Numbered from the stretch's first letter, positions 53,135-62,426 are shown. The stretch: DNA of 64,000 nt from Mxb001 sp046046455 (GCA_046046455.1 JBJOJS010000023.1:1-64000), one strand, 5' to 3'. Program-made: numbers and translations. Notes: a model not told the origin generated them from the sequence alone.

Positions 53135-53170
53135 GGGGATCACCTCGAGACGGGCGGGGAGGACATTCCC

Positions 53171-53189
53171 CGGGCCCACGATGGGCCCG
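53171..53189 (-). terminator. Probable terminator of the cytochrome-oxidase operon
   Basis: Seven-base GC stem (CGGGCCC and GGGCCCG) with a five-base loop, starting eight bases after the stop of the last gene of the minus-strand oxidase operon and before purA. No T-run. Confidence 0.6.
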
Positions 53190-53196
53190 CAGAAGA

Positions 53197-53589
53197 TTAG
53201 CGGTTGGGGCCCCTATCGGTCACATCCCCGCGCTCCGCCTCACGGCGATGCAGCTCGGCCACGTAGGCCTCCCAGGCTTGCGCATCCGGGTCCGCCGCTG
53301 CCTCAGCCGCCTGAGCTGCCTCGGCCGCCTCGGCCTCCGCGCGATAGGCATCCACGCGCGAGCGATAGCGGTCGGTGAACCACCGCGTGAGATTGCCGTG
53401 CGTGCGATAGCGATTCCACACGACGATCGCGAAGAGCCCGATGATCGGCCACTGGAAGGTGTAGGCCCACGAGCGCTGCACGCCCTCCTGCGCTCGGCCG
53501 TACTGCTTGAACGTCGCATAGGTGCACAGTGCGAGCACGACGACGAGAGGCAGGTGCAGGGTGAGGATGTCCTTCCAGCGACGACTCAC
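53197..53589 (-). CDS. Small membrane protein at the end of the oxidase operon
   Basis: Predicted membrane protein, 130 aa, with two hydrophobic helices (HLPLVVVLALCTYATF, about 9-26; WPIIGLFAIVVWNRY, about 42-57). A basic and then Ala/Glu-rich cytoplasmic helix follows, with RYRSRVDAYRAEAEAAEAA (about 69-95). The GTG start overlaps the CopD stop in GTGA, so it belongs to the oxidase operon. Function unknown; an assembly role is guessed from position. The longer frame upstream is a shadow of CopD. Confidence 0.75.
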   Translation of the reverse strand: MSRRWKDILTLHLPLVVVLALCTYATFKQYGRAQEGVQRSWAYTFQWPIIGLFAIVVWNRYRTHGNLTRWFTDRYRSRVDAYRAEAEAAEAAQAAEAAADPDAQAWEAYVAELHRREAERGDVTDRGPNR

Positions 53590-55043
53590 GCGACCGGCAC
53601 CTCCTGCGGTGCCTCCACGACGGCAGAGATCTCGCGCGGACGACGTCGTACAAGGGCGAGCACGGCGATGCACGCGAGCCCGACGCCCCCGGCTAACGCG
53701 ACTTGAGCGCTGGTCTCCACCGGATCGGATCGGGAGGCGAGCCACAGTGCCGCGGGCCACAGCACGGCAGTGAGGATGATCGCCGGCAGCCCGCGCGGCC
53801 CTAGGGCAGCGACGGCGAAGGCCCAGCCTGCGAGGACCAGCACCATGGACGCGATCACTGCAGCGATTCCGATGCCGAGCAGCCCCGAGGGGACGACCGC
53901 GGCCATGACGTAGGTGAGGACCGCCAGGGCGACGGCGAAGGGCTCGGGGTAGGCGTCCGTCGCCCGGCGCAGCCACGCGGGACGCGCTCCCGACCACGCG
54001 ATCACCGCGGGCAGGGCCAGGGCGAGCAGGGCGAGGGCGCCGGCGGTAATGCGATCGCCCGCGATAGCGCCAGCAGGTGGAGCGGTGCGGGAGAGCGCGA
54101 CCGAGATGCCGAGGGCGATGCCCATGAGGAGGACCTCATAGGACGCGAAGCGGACCAGGGAGACGCCGTCTCCCGTGGGCACCACATGGCGGCGCTGACG
54201 CCAGCCGAAGACGATGAGCGCGGCGAGCAGCGTCGCCTTCGCGAGGATGAGAGTGCCGTACGCCGTCGTGATGAGAGAAGCCACACCATCGACACGCAGC
54301 GAGGCATTGAGCAGGCCGCTCTCGGCGAGGACGATGACGCAGACGAGGGCAAGTGTGCTGAAGCGGCGGATCGCGAGCGCTGCGTCATCGGGATGGCGCG
54401 CGACGTGCGAGCACACGGCGATGAGGCCGCCGACCCACACCCCGACCGCGAGGAGGTGGATGGCCAGGGAGATCGACGCAGAGGTGTGTCCGGAGTGCAG
54501 GCCCGAGTGGCCCATCAGCCCGGTGAGGCCGGCCGCTGTGGCCGCGAGTGCGAGGACGATCCACGCCGTGACTCGGCCGAGGATCGCCCAGCCGAGCAGG
54601 GCCACGAACGCCACGAGCACGATCTGCGCGACGAGGATCTGGCCGAGCTGGGTCTGGGTGATCAGGGCGAAGACGATCTGCGGGTCGAGCGAGTCGGTCA
54701 GCGGTCGACCGAGCAGTTCGGAGACGGTGAGAGGCACCTGGGCGATCAGGGCGACGAGCCACACCAGCGCACCGAGCGAGGCGAGCCGGATCAGGCGATG
54801 GTCGACGCGCGGCAGCAGGAGGCCACCCACGACGACGAAGCCCAGCACGATCGCCGCGGCCACGTCGCGCGCCCACCGATCCAGAGGGAGCCCCCAGAGG
54901 GTCTGCCACGGCACCACCGGCAGTCCCTCGACCGTCGTCTCCGAGAGGGCACCGAGCGTGGCCAGGATGAGGAGCAGGACGGGTACGCCGGCGAAGAGAC
55001 CCACGCTGACGCGGGCACCGGCAGACAGTCGTGCTGAGCTCAC
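53586..55043 (-). CDS. CopD-family copper-related membrane protein
   Basis: Polytopic membrane protein (485 aa, roughly 12 or more helices) whose middle part is the CopD domain: ISLAIHLLAVGVWVGGL, RRFSTLALVCVIVLAESGLL and LITTAYGTLILAKATLL. CopD proteins are linked to copper uptake or resistance, and in Actinobacteria they often sit with ctaG and oxidase genes to support copper insertion. The C-terminal third adds further helices as in YcnJ/CopCD fusions, but the CopC domain is not seen. The GTG at 55043 gives the start VSSARLSAG. It begins 12 bases before the subunit III stop on the same strand. Confidence 0.85.
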   Translation of the reverse strand: MSSARLSAGARVSVGLFAGVPVLLLILATLGALSETTVEGLPVVPWQTLWGLPLDRWARDVAAAIVLGFVVVGGLLLPRVDHRLIRLASLGALVWLVALIAQVPLTVSELLGRPLTDSLDPQIVFALITQTQLGQILVAQIVLVAFVALLGWAILGRVTAWIVLALAATAAGLTGLMGHSGLHSGHTSASISLAIHLLAVGVWVGGLIAVCSHVARHPDDAALAIRRFSTLALVCVIVLAESGLLNASLRVDGVASLITTAYGTLILAKATLLAALIVFGWRQRRHVVPTGDGVSLVRFASYEVLLMGIALGISVALSRTAPPAGAIAGDRITAGALALLALALPAVIAWSGARPAWLRRATDAYPEPFAVALAVLTYVMAAVVPSGLLGIGIAAVIASMVLVLAGWAFAVAALGPRGLPAIILTAVLWPAALWLASRSDPVETSAQVALAGGVGLACIAVLALVRRRPREISAVVEAPQEVPVA

Positions 55044-55053
55044 TGACCTGAGA

Positions 55054-55809
55054 TCACTGGGAGGCGCTGGGCGAAGCCGAACCCGAAGGTGATGCGGACG
55101 GGGATGGCGCCGGCGCGTCCGGGTTGTAGAGGCTGAACTCGCCGAAGTTGGCCGGGGTGGTGTTGGGGCTCGCCTTGAGGAAGGTCGTGCAGAGCGCGCC
55201 GAGCAGGATGCTCGCGCAGACCCAGACCATCCAGTACCCGACCAGCTTGGCCTGGAAGGGGTTCTCCGTCGACACGAGGCCCGCACGCGTGCGATTGGTG
55301 ATGGCAAGGAGCAGGAAGGCGATGAGCAGCAGGTGCGCGAGCGTCGACGCGGTGAGGAGGAAGACCGCCGACGCGTAGGAGCCATTGCCGGGCCCGAAGG
55401 GGAATGTCGTGATCTGCCACCACTGCAGCACGATCGCGCCGATGATGACGACGAGCGCGATCGCGCTCGCGGCGACGAGCCCCCCTCGGTGATCGGATCG
55501 CAGACTGCGAATGCCGAGCCACAGGATGAGGGTGGAGACGACGACGAGGACCAGGATCGCCCAGAAGGGCCAGTCCGCAGCCCAGGGCAACGGCGAACGG
55601 CTCTTGAGCAGGTCGTTGTTGCCGAAGGTCTGCTGGTTGGGTGCCCATCCGTTGTTGACGTTGAGCGACCACAGGTAGCAGTAGCTGATGATCAGGGCGA
55701 TCGTGCCCGAGAAGTCGGCGACGATGAGGAAGATGAGCCCGAGGCGGTTGCGCCGGGCGACGACCGCGACCGGCTCTCCCGTGGTGGGCGACAATAGGGG
55801 TGCGCTCAT
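55054..55809 (-). CDS. ctaE: Heme-copper oxidase subunit III-like protein
   Basis: Membrane subunit of the aa3-type oxidase, 251 aa. Five predicted helices: LGLIFLIVADFSGTIALI, FWAILVLVVVSTLILWL, SAIALVVIIGAIVLQWW, FLLTASTLAHLLLIAFLLL and LVGYWMVWVCASILLGAL. The tail is rich in Pro and Ser (about 225-251). Subunit III-like position directly after ctaD (ATGA overlap) supports the call, though the sequence is short and lacks some landmarks of full seven-helix subunits. The symbol is by position; a diverged or alternative subunit III is possible. Confidence 0.7.
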   Translation of the reverse strand: MSAPLLSPTTGEPVAVVARRNRLGLIFLIVADFSGTIALIISYCYLWSLNVNNGWAPNQQTFGNNDLLKSRSPLPWAADWPFWAILVLVVVSTLILWLGIRSLRSDHRGGLVAASAIALVVIIGAIVLQWWQITTFPFGPGNGSYASAVFLLTASTLAHLLLIAFLLLAITNRTRAGLVSTENPFQAKLVGYWMVWVCASILLGALCTTFLKASPNTTPANFGEFSLYNPDAPAPSPSASPSGSASPSASQ

Positions 55810-57749
55810 GACGGGGCCCCCACCTTCTCGTCGTACTGCTTCTCGAGGGTCTTCGGATCGAGCGGGTCGGGTACGCCGTAGTCGTAGGGCAGTTTGGTGA
55901 CGACGGGCAGGACGGGGAAGTTCTCCAGCGGCACGGGTGTCTGCGTCTGCCAGTCGAGGGTCTGCGCGTGCCACGGATTGGACGAGGCCACCTCCCCGCT
56001 GCGCCACGAGTGGATGATCGCGGCGAGGAAGATGAGCATGCCGATGCCGATGACATATGCGCCGATGGTGGAGATCCAGTTCGAGATATTGAACATGTTG
56101 TCGAACTGCAGCACGCGACGCGGCTGGCCCTGCAGTCCGGCGACGAACATCGACATGAAGGTGATCTGGAAGCCGGCGAAGGCCGTCCAGAAACCGATTG
56201 ATCCCATGCGCTCGTCGAGGAAGCGGCCGGTCATCTTGGGGAAGTAGTAGGCCACCGCGCCCATGGCACCGAAGAGGCCCGCTCCCATGAGCATGTAATG
56301 GAAGTGCGCGGTGACGAACATGTTGCCGTGGAAGTACTGGTCGGCGGGCACGTCAGAGAGGTAGACGCCGGTGACCCCGCCGATCATCTTGTTGAAGATC
56401 ACTGCGAAGACGGCCATCATCGGCAGGCGGCTCCAGAAGGTGCCGCGCCACATCGTGCCGATGACGACGAGCACGAGGAAGCCCACCGGGATCGAGATCA
56501 TCTCCGTCGAGAGCATGAAGGGATAGTTGGCCTGCGGGGCCCATCCGGTCATGTACATGTGATGCGCCCACACTAGGCCGCTGAGGCCGACGACGCCGAC
56601 GATGCCGGCAATGGCCATGTAGTAGCTGAAGAGCGGCTTGCGCATGAAGACGGGGATGAGCTCCATCATCACGGCCATGCTCGGGATGAGGATGACGTAG
56701 ACCTCGGGGTGGCCGAGCAACCAGAAGAGGTTCTCGTAGAGCCAGACGCTGCCGCCCTCGATCGGGTTGAAGAACGACGTATTGATGAGGCGGTCGGTCA
56801 TCGACAGGATCTGCGAGTACATGTAGAACGGGAAGGCGTAGAGGCCCATGGCCGCCGCGGCGAACGCGCCGTAGATGAGGATCGGCGTACGCGACCACGT
56901 CATGCCCTTGGCGCGCATCGTCAGGACCGTGGTCATGATGTTGACGCTCGCCAGCGCGGTCGAGACCGCGAAGACGATGATCGTCGTCTGGTAGCCGATC
57001 ATCCCGGGCCCAGCCTGGGAGTTGAGCGGCTGGTAGACGCTCCAGCCGTCGCGGATGCCGCCGACGAGCAGCGACAGGATGAGCGGGGGCACCGCGCAGA
57101 CGAGCAGCCAGATGCTCAGTGCGTTGAGGCGCGGGAAGGCCATGTCGCGCGCACCGCACATGAGCGGCACGATGAAGTTGCCCACCGGGCCGGAGACGAC
57201 CACGATCATCGCGATGACCATGGCGATTCCGTGCGTGCCGACGAGGGAGTTGTAGAAGTCGGGATTGAAGACTTCCATCCACGTCGCGCCCAGCTCCGTG
57301 CGGATGAGCATCGCGAGGAGGCCGCCGAAGCCGAGGATGATCATGGCGACGATGAGGTACTGGATGCCGACCACCTTGTGATCGGTGGTGAAGCGCCAGT
57401 AGCGGAACTTGCCCTGGTCCTTGCCCGCCATGAACTCCGCGTCCTCGTGGGTGAGGTCGCGTCCGAGGAGCCAGCGGATCGGGCCGACGAAGGCGCCCAT
57501 GCCACCCATGAAGCCGATGACCCAGCCGACCATCATCGCCCAGAAGACCGGGCCGGACGCGGCGTTGGCGAAGGTGGCGGTGAGCGCGCCCGCGGGGAAC
57601 TGCAGGCTCATGACGTAGCCGAAGACGAGGGCGAGGACGACTCCGCCGATGAGTCCGGTGAAGAAGTTGAGGTGGCGCATGATGCCGCCCGGCTTGCCGT
57701 GCTGCTTGGGCTGCGGCACCTCTACCTGGTGGATCGTCGCGGTGCTCAT
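55806..57749 (-). CDS. ctaD: Cytochrome c oxidase subunit I
   Basis: Catalytic heme-copper subunit of the aa3 oxidase, 647 aa; reduces O2 to water and pumps protons. TTDHKVVGIQYL marks the usual start of the conserved part, then GTHGIAMVIAM (heme a His). LLGHPEVYVILIPS follows (CuB His and the cross-linked His-Tyr, with the A1-type Glu), then WAHHMY (CuB His pair) and TAHFHYMLMGA (heme ligands). The protein has about 100 extra residues at the N-terminus with two additional hydrophobic segments (about 25-49 and 65-87) before the conserved start. It overlaps ctaC by four bases and subunit III by four. Confidence 0.95.
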   Translation of the reverse strand: MSTATIHQVEVPQPKQHGKPGGIMRHLNFFTGLIGGVVLALVFGYVMSLQFPAGALTATFANAASGPVFWAMMVGWVIGFMGGMGAFVGPIRWLLGRDLTHEDAEFMAGKDQGKFRYWRFTTDHKVVGIQYLIVAMIILGFGGLLAMLIRTELGATWMEVFNPDFYNSLVGTHGIAMVIAMIVVVSGPVGNFIVPLMCGARDMAFPRLNALSIWLLVCAVPPLILSLLVGGIRDGWSVYQPLNSQAGPGMIGYQTTIIVFAVSTALASVNIMTTVLTMRAKGMTWSRTPILIYGAFAAAAMGLYAFPFYMYSQILSMTDRLINTSFFNPIEGGSVWLYENLFWLLGHPEVYVILIPSMAVMMELIPVFMRKPLFSYYMAIAGIVGVVGLSGLVWAHHMYMTGWAPQANYPFMLSTEMISIPVGFLVLVVIGTMWRGTFWSRLPMMAVFAVIFNKMIGGVTGVYLSDVPADQYFHGNMFVTAHFHYMLMGAGLFGAMGAVAYYFPKMTGRFLDERMGSIGFWTAFAGFQITFMSMFVAGLQGQPRRVLQFDNMFNISNWISTIGAYVIGIGMLIFLAAIIHSWRSGEVASSNPWHAQTLDWQTQTPVPLENFPVLPVVTKLPYDYGVPDPLDPKTLEKQYDEKVGAPS

Positions 57750-58603
57750 GAGGTCTTACCCCCGCCCGTCTCGCGCATGAAGGTCTCGAAGGTTTCCTCG
57801 GGTAGCACGCGGATCTGCGTCTCCATGTAGGCGTGGTGCAGGCCGCAGAGCTCAGCGCAGCGCACGTTGAAGACGCCCTCCTTGCTGGGGGTCACGCCCG
57901 TCTGCGTGATGGCACCGGGATTGGCGTCGATCTTGACGCCGAGCTCGACCGCCCAGAAGTTGTGGATGACGTCCACCGAGGTCACGTTGAAGAGCACGGG
58001 ACGATCCTTGGGGAGGTAGAGCACGTCACTCGCGAACTTGTCGTACTGCGGGTACTCGAAGGTCCACACCCACTGCTGGCCCGTGACATTGACGACCAGG
58101 GCATCCTCGGTCTTGGGCTGCCCCGTGGCCGACGTGGAGCCGTAGGAGTCCGCGGTGATGTCCGCGAGCTCGATCAGGCCCCACACGACGAGGAACGCCG
58201 CCAGCAGGCTGGAGGCCGCCGTCCAGGTGATGACGGCAACCGCGTTGGTGCGGATCGCGGGGTTGTCGTTGTTGGGTGGAGCATCGCCGCTCTTGCCCTT
58301 CCAGCCGAAGAGGCTGTAGAGCAGCACCGCGAAGACGAACGCCGTGATGGGGATCGACACCAGGGTGAAGACGAAGATCGTCTGCTGGATGTCGGCCATG
58401 ATCGACGATGCGGGGCCGCCCGACTGGTTCATCGCCGCGAGCATCAGCCAGGCCAGCGGCAGGAGCAGGAAGCCCACGACCACCGTGATGATGAGGATGT
58501 GTCGCACGTAGCGGCGCTGCAGCCACTCGCGCAGGCGGTGCATGGCCGGGGGCCTGTTGGTCGGCGCCTCGGGCTCTTCGGCCGGGATCATCGTGTCGGC
58601 CAT
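57746..58603 (-). CDS. ctaC: Cytochrome c oxidase subunit II (CuA)
   Basis: CuA subunit of the aa3 oxidase, 285 aa. It receives electrons from cytochrome c and passes them to subunit I. The binuclear copper motif CxExCGxxHxxM is complete (Cys 249, Glu 251, Cys 253, His 257, Met 260), with the distal His in VIHNFW. It has three predicted helices rather than two (about 32-56, 72-97 and 116-142), the first being extra. No lipobox or cytochrome c domain. Its start overlaps the cupredoxin stop by one base (TGATG), so the two are coupled. Confidence 0.93.
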   Translation of the reverse strand: MADTMIPAEEPEAPTNRPPAMHRLREWLQRRYVRHILIITVVVGFLLLPLAWLMLAAMNQSGGPASSIMADIQQTIFVFTLVSIPITAFVFAVLLYSLFGWKGKSGDAPPNNDNPAIRTNAVAVITWTAASSLLAAFLVVWGLIELADITADSYGSTSATGQPKTEDALVVNVTGQQWVWTFEYPQYDKFASDVLYLPKDRPVLFNVTSVDVIHNFWAVELGVKIDANPGAITQTGVTPSKEGVFNVRCAELCGLHHAYMETQIRVLPEETFETFMRETGGGKTS

Positions 58604-59301
58604 CAGACGACCTCGAGGGTGCCGGACATCCAGCCGCGCTGCTGCATCGGACCGCCGAACTCCTGGTACTGATCACCGCACGGGAACTCGCAGTTCCACA
58701 CGTAGGTGCCCGGCGCGCCCGTCCGGAAGGTGAAGGTCACTTCCTTCGGGTTATCGACGTAGGGGTTGGCATTGCCCACCTCATTGGCGCCGAGATCCGG
58801 CAACGGCACGGAGAGGAAGAGGTAGGGCTGGCCGCTCTCGGGGTACTGGTGGACGGTGAAGGTGTGCGCGACCTTGGTCGGATCCACCTCGGTCACCGTC
58901 TTGCCGTTGACGGTCATCGTGCCGTCGACCGTGCCGTGCACCTTGGCCCAGTAGGGATTGAAGACGCGACCCCCGGAGTCGTACTGGTAGATCGTCACGG
59001 TGACAAGGGAGTTCGCCGGCACCTGCAGGGTCGTGGACGGCCAGTAGAAGGGCCAGCCCTGGCTCGCGTAGAGCGCATTGACGCCCTCGGTCGGTCCCGG
59101 AACGGCGTCAGAGCTGTTGGGGTAGACGTAGAGCTCGAGGTTGGCGGCGTTCACCGGTCCCTCGGGCGTGTCGACGGTGCCGGCCGGCTCCGCGACGAGC
59201 AGAGGCGGCTCGCCGCTCGTGGTGCTGGCGAAGACCGCGACACCCGCGACGACTCCGGCACCGATGAGCACGGAGACGAGCGCGACAAGGAAACGCTTCA
59301 C
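58603..59301 (-). CDS. Membrane-anchored cupredoxin-like protein leading the oxidase operon
   Basis: Extracytoplasmic protein, 232 aa, with an N-terminal signal anchor (KRFLVALVSVLIGAGVVAGVAVF). The body is a cupredoxin-type beta fold. The C-terminal metal region has WNCEFPCGDQYQEFGGPM: a Cys-x3-Cys-Gly, then Met 219 after 10 residues (Cys 204, Cys 208). HTFTVHQYP (His about 145) would be the first ligand. It resembles a CuA site but lacks the His of CxExCGxxHxxM (Gln-Tyr instead). It may carry or donate copper to CtaC. First gene of the oxidase operon. Confidence 0.78.
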   Translation of the reverse strand: MKRFLVALVSVLIGAGVVAGVAVFASTTSGEPPLLVAEPAGTVDTPEGPVNAANLELYVYPNSSDAVPGPTEGVNALYASQGWPFYWPSTTLQVPANSLVTVTIYQYDSGGRVFNPYWAKVHGTVDGTMTVNGKTVTEVDPTKVAHTFTVHQYPESGQPYLFLSVPLPDLGANEVGNANPYVDNPKEVTFTFRTGAPGTYVWNCEFPCGDQYQEFGGPMQQRGWMSGTLEVV

Positions 59302-59431
59302 GTCCCCCCTTCCCGAGAGCGTGGGACGGGCCGTGGGTGCACAGCCGTGGGCTCAGGTTAGGGGTCGGCGAGGCCGCCGTCCGGTATTCGACGCGAAATC
59401 ATTGCGAATTCATCCTCGCGCCCCCGATGTC

Positions 59432-59437
59432 TATCGT
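59432..59437 (+). promoter_or_regulatory. -10 hexamer of a leaderless promoter (ctaG)
   Basis: TATCGT, six bases before the ATG at 59444. Confidence 0.55.
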
Positions 59438-59443
59438 GGGCAC

Positions 59444-60292
59444 ATGACGCCGTGGGTCCCTGGTGAGGATCTGTGGACGGTCGATCTCTTCGTCACGACC
59501 AACCTCATCCTGGTCACGGCCCTCTACCTCATCGGCGTGCGCGTCCTTGCCAGCCGTGGGCTCACATGGTCTGCCTGGCGCACCGGCACCTTCCTCATCG
59601 CGATGGCACTGCTGGCCGTGGCCTATCTGGGTCCCTTCGAGACGCTCGCGCACACCTACTTCTGGGCGCACATGGGCCAGCACCTCATCGTGATGATGCT
59701 CGCCGCGCCCTTCATCGTGCTCTCGTGCCCGGTGGCCCTGGCCGTGCTCGCGACCTCGGGTCGCACGCGGGCGGCGATCATCCGTGGCCTGCGCTCGCCG
59801 ATCGGGCTCGCGCTCGTCAACCCGGTGGTGACGTGGGTGCTCTTCGTCACCGTGCTCATCGGCTCGCACATCACGCCGGTCATGGAGTGGGTTCTCGGCG
59901 ATCACGACGCCATGGCCTACGTCGAGCGTCCGCTCTACCTGATCGCGGCGCTGCTGTTCTACTACCCGCTCATCGGCAACGACATGTGCGCGCGGCGACC
60001 CAAGCCGGCCTACCGCCTGCTCTCGCTCGGGCTCATGATGATCCCCGAGACCGCTCTCGGGGCGATCATCTTCCTCGCCCCCGTCACTCTCTACCCCACG
60101 TACGTCGCCGCGACGACGGCTGCGGGCGGCGACCCGCTCGTCGATCAGCAGCTCGCCGGAGCGCTCATGTGGGCGATCACGATGGTGATCGACTCGATAT
60201 GGATGATGGTGGCGGCAGTGGAGTGGTGGCGGTCCGAGGAGCGTCGCACATCGCTCCAGGAGCGCCGCGAGCAGCAGGAGGTGTCCCGATGA
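59444..60292 (+). CDS. ctaG: Cytochrome c oxidase assembly protein CtaG
   Basis: Actinobacterial/Bacillus-type CtaG membrane protein, 282 aa, about seven helices; needed for copper insertion into the aa3 oxidase. FETLAHTYFWAHMGQHLIVMMLAAPFIVLSCPV is the conserved first motif with the metal-binding His pairs. SHITPVMEW and RPLYLIAALLFYYPLIGND follow, then LSLGLMMIPETALGAII, and the end is helical and basic. It starts at the ATG at 59444 (leaderless spacing). It is divergent from the oxidase operon and coupled to the thioredoxin gene by a four-base overlap. Confidence 0.93.
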   Translation: MTPWVPGEDLWTVDLFVTTNLILVTALYLIGVRVLASRGLTWSAWRTGTFLIAMALLAVAYLGPFETLAHTYFWAHMGQHLIVMMLAAPFIVLSCPVALAVLATSGRTRAAIIRGLRSPIGLALVNPVVTWVLFVTVLIGSHITPVMEWVLGDHDAMAYVERPLYLIAALLFYYPLIGNDMCARRPKPAYRLLSLGLMMIPETALGAIIFLAPVTLYPTYVAATTAAGGDPLVDQQLAGALMWAITMVIDSIWMMVAAVEWWRSEERRTSLQERREQQEVSR

Positions 60293-60864
60293 AGGCCGTG
60301 ACGGTCCTCGTGGGCGCGGCTGTGCTCCTCACCGCGTGCTCAGGATCGGGGATGTACGCCGCCACGCCCGTCGTCACGATCCCCGCGACCTCGGCCGCGA
60401 TCAACGACGTCGTCGGAGTCACGATCATTCCCGCCGCAGAGCGCGAGCAGACGATCGTCATCGGGGGCGAGACTGCCGACGGCACCGAACTCTCCACCGC
60501 GCAGATGGGTGGTGACATCGTCGTGGTGAATGCGTGGGCCTCATGGTGCCCGCCGTGCATCGAGGAGCTCCCCCTGCTCGCATCTGCCGCCGAGTCCTAC
60601 GCCGACCAGGGCGTGACCTTCGTCGGCCTCAACTCCCTCGATGACCCGATCGCGGCGGCGAGCCTGCTCGGATCGAGCCCGTATCGCAGCATCGACGACC
60701 GCGATGGGGCGATCCTCGCGACCATCCCGGGTGTGCCACCGCGTTCGCTCCCGAGCACCGTGATCCTCGACCGTCAGGGCCGCATCGCGGTGCGCATCAT
60801 CGGCCCCGTGAAGCCCGGCCAGCTCGAGCAGGCGCTCGACATGCTCGTCGCCGAGCCTGCCTGA
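60289..60864 (+). CDS. TlpA/ResA-like thioredoxin lipoprotein
   Basis: Extracytoplasmic thiol-disulphide oxidoreductase, 191 aa. Lipobox LTAC (Cys 17), then a thioredoxin fold with NAWASWCPPC (active site CPPC at 87-90), VTFVGLNSLDDP and the cis-Pro loop RSLPSTVILDRQGRI. TlpA and ResA proteins reduce CtaC's copper cysteines or apo-cytochromes c. Its position after ctaG (ATGA overlap) and facing the oxidase genes fits reduction of the CuA site for copper loading. Confidence 0.9.
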   Translation: MKAVTVLVGAAVLLTACSGSGMYAATPVVTIPATSAAINDVVGVTIIPAAEREQTIVIGGETADGTELSTAQMGGDIVVVNAWASWCPPCIEELPLLASAAESYADQGVTFVGLNSLDDPIAAASLLGSSPYRSIDDRDGAILATIPGVPPRSLPSTVILDRQGRIAVRIIGPVKPGQLEQALDMLVAEPA

Positions 60865-60877
60865 GGCCCGGGCCTGC

Positions 60878-62353
60878 CTAGGAGAAGGCGACCGTGACGC
60901 TGGCGGCGGGGATCTTCTGAGTCTTCTTGCCGACCTTCGCGGAGCATGTGGCCGTCAGCGTCGCCTGCGAGCCCTTGGCCGCCTTGAGTCGGCTCATGAG
61001 CGCGGGCGCGGTGACGCCGGTATTCAACTGACCATTCGTCGCCTTGGCCTTCGTGGCGATCTTGCTGGTCACCTTGCCGGCTCGCGCCGTGACATCGCAC
61101 ATCGCACCCGGCACCGTCGCCAGACGGATCGTGGGCTGCGTCGTCGCGGTAGAGCCGAACGCGCGGACGGGATTCGAGTTTGTCTGCGCCGGGGAGACGA
61201 AACGCGTGACGCCAGCCTTGGTCACTGTCCTCAAGGACAGGCCCTCACCCGTGCTCGCGCGCACGACGGATTCCAGCGCGCGCACCATCGCCGTTGACGC
61301 GCCGGGATTCACGCACGTGCTGAAGCCCTCCGGCGGGACATTGCCCTCTTCGCCGGGAATGCACGGAGGGACGTTCGGATCTTCGTCGCTCGGCGGCAGG
61401 TTGGCAGCGACGTCGTCGCAGTAGTACCAGCCCGGACCCTGCCAGCCGGGCTGCGTCGGCATGCCCGGGGGAAGGGGCGGCAACTGCATCCAGCCCTGCG
61501 GATTGGCGGGCTGGGACGCGGAGTACTGGCAGCCCACCAGGCTCTGGGTCGGCCCCCCGCCCATGAGCTCGTCGCAGTTGGGCACCTCGGGTGGGCATGC
61601 GGTGTCGATGTCGAGGCTCAGCGGGATAGTGACGGCGGCGTACCCCCGCTGGACGAGCGTCCCTTCGCCGGTGCGCCCGGCATAGGCCCCGGTCGCTCCC
61701 GTGAGGTAGGCCTGCACCGTCATGTCGTAGGCAACGCAGAAGGAGTCCCCGCTGCCCTGGATGGTGATCCCGGCCTCCTCGCACGTCACTCGCTCGGAAT
61801 CCTGGGTGTAGTCGCCGAACGACTCCAAGGTCCCGGCCAGTTGGGACTTCTGCGCATCGTCCACGCTGATCGTCCACGAGCACGACACGTGACCGCTGCC
61901 TGACATGCCGTAGGGATTGGGTCCGTAGCCGGGAAGTCCGGATGCCGCGACGGCGATGCTGAAGAAGCTGGAGCGCTTCTGTCCTACCTCGCAGAGCAGT
62001 GTGAAACTGCCCGTCCCCGACTGGCCTTCGGCAGAGGCCGACGCCGTGCCGTTGATGGCGACACTGGAGAGGATCCGCTCCATCGTGACGGTGCACAGGA
62101 TCTCGTTGCCCGGCTTGGAGATCGCCTGTGTGAGACCCATTGCCGGCCCCGCGGTCATCTCCATCGTGAATGACTCGCCGAGGCTCTGGTGGCAGATGGT
62201 GCTCGCGGAGTCGCGAATGTTGCCGATGAGCGGCGAGCTCATGGTGTACTCGAACTCCAGGTCATCGGGGATGGTCGCGCCTGAAGCGGGGAGCGCACCT
62301 GCCAGAAGCGTGCCGACGGCGATCAGAGCTGCGGTGACATAGCCAGGACGCAT
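60878..62353 (-). CDS. Secreted Cys-rich protein with a dirigent-like motif
   Basis: Exported protein of 491 aa. The ATG at 62351-62353 has GGAG upstream and starts a Sec signal peptide (cleavage near ASGAT); the longer frame is not plausible. It has about 15 cysteines, many in pairs. Around residue 220 a YLTGATGAYAGRTGEGTL stretch resembles the dirigent/AOC motif seen in the protein at 12260. A Pro/Asp/Cys-rich linker follows (about 250-350). The C-terminal 100 residues are Lys/Ala/Thr-rich (VTSKIATKAKATNGQL) with a final strand. Function unknown. Confidence 0.7.
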   Translation of the reverse strand: MRPGYVTAALIAVGTLLAGALPASGATIPDDLEFEYTMSSPLIGNIRDSASTICHQSLGESFTMEMTAGPAMGLTQAISKPGNEILCTVTMERILSSVAINGTASASAEGQSGTGSFTLLCEVGQKRSSFFSIAVAASGLPGYGPNPYGMSGSGHVSCSWTISVDDAQKSQLAGTLESFGDYTQDSERVTCEEAGITIQGSGDSFCVAYDMTVQAYLTGATGAYAGRTGEGTLVQRGYAAVTIPLSLDIDTACPPEVPNCDELMGGGPTQSLVGCQYSASQPANPQGWMQLPPLPPGMPTQPGWQGPGWYYCDDVAANLPPSDEDPNVPPCIPGEEGNVPPEGFSTCVNPGASTAMVRALESVVRASTGEGLSLRTVTKAGVTRFVSPAQTNSNPVRAFGSTATTQPTIRLATVPGAMCDVTARAGKVTSKIATKAKATNGQLNTGVTAPALMSRLKAAKGSQATLTATCSAKVGKKTQKIPAASVTVAFS

Positions 62354-62426
62354 GGGGACTCCATTCCTCGGCAGGAGTGTGGAGCGCTCAGGGCGCCGAG
62401 GCAAGGCGAATGCGGATAACGATCCC

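Noticed and set aside
56709..57830. Open frame of 373 codons opposite ctaD
   Set aside because: Shadow of a conserved membrane protein gene; Asp/His/Arg-rich composition.
60864..60875. 12-base palindrome AGGCCCGGGCCT between converging genes as a terminator
   Set aside because: Too short and without a usable loop; chance palindromes of G and C are common here.
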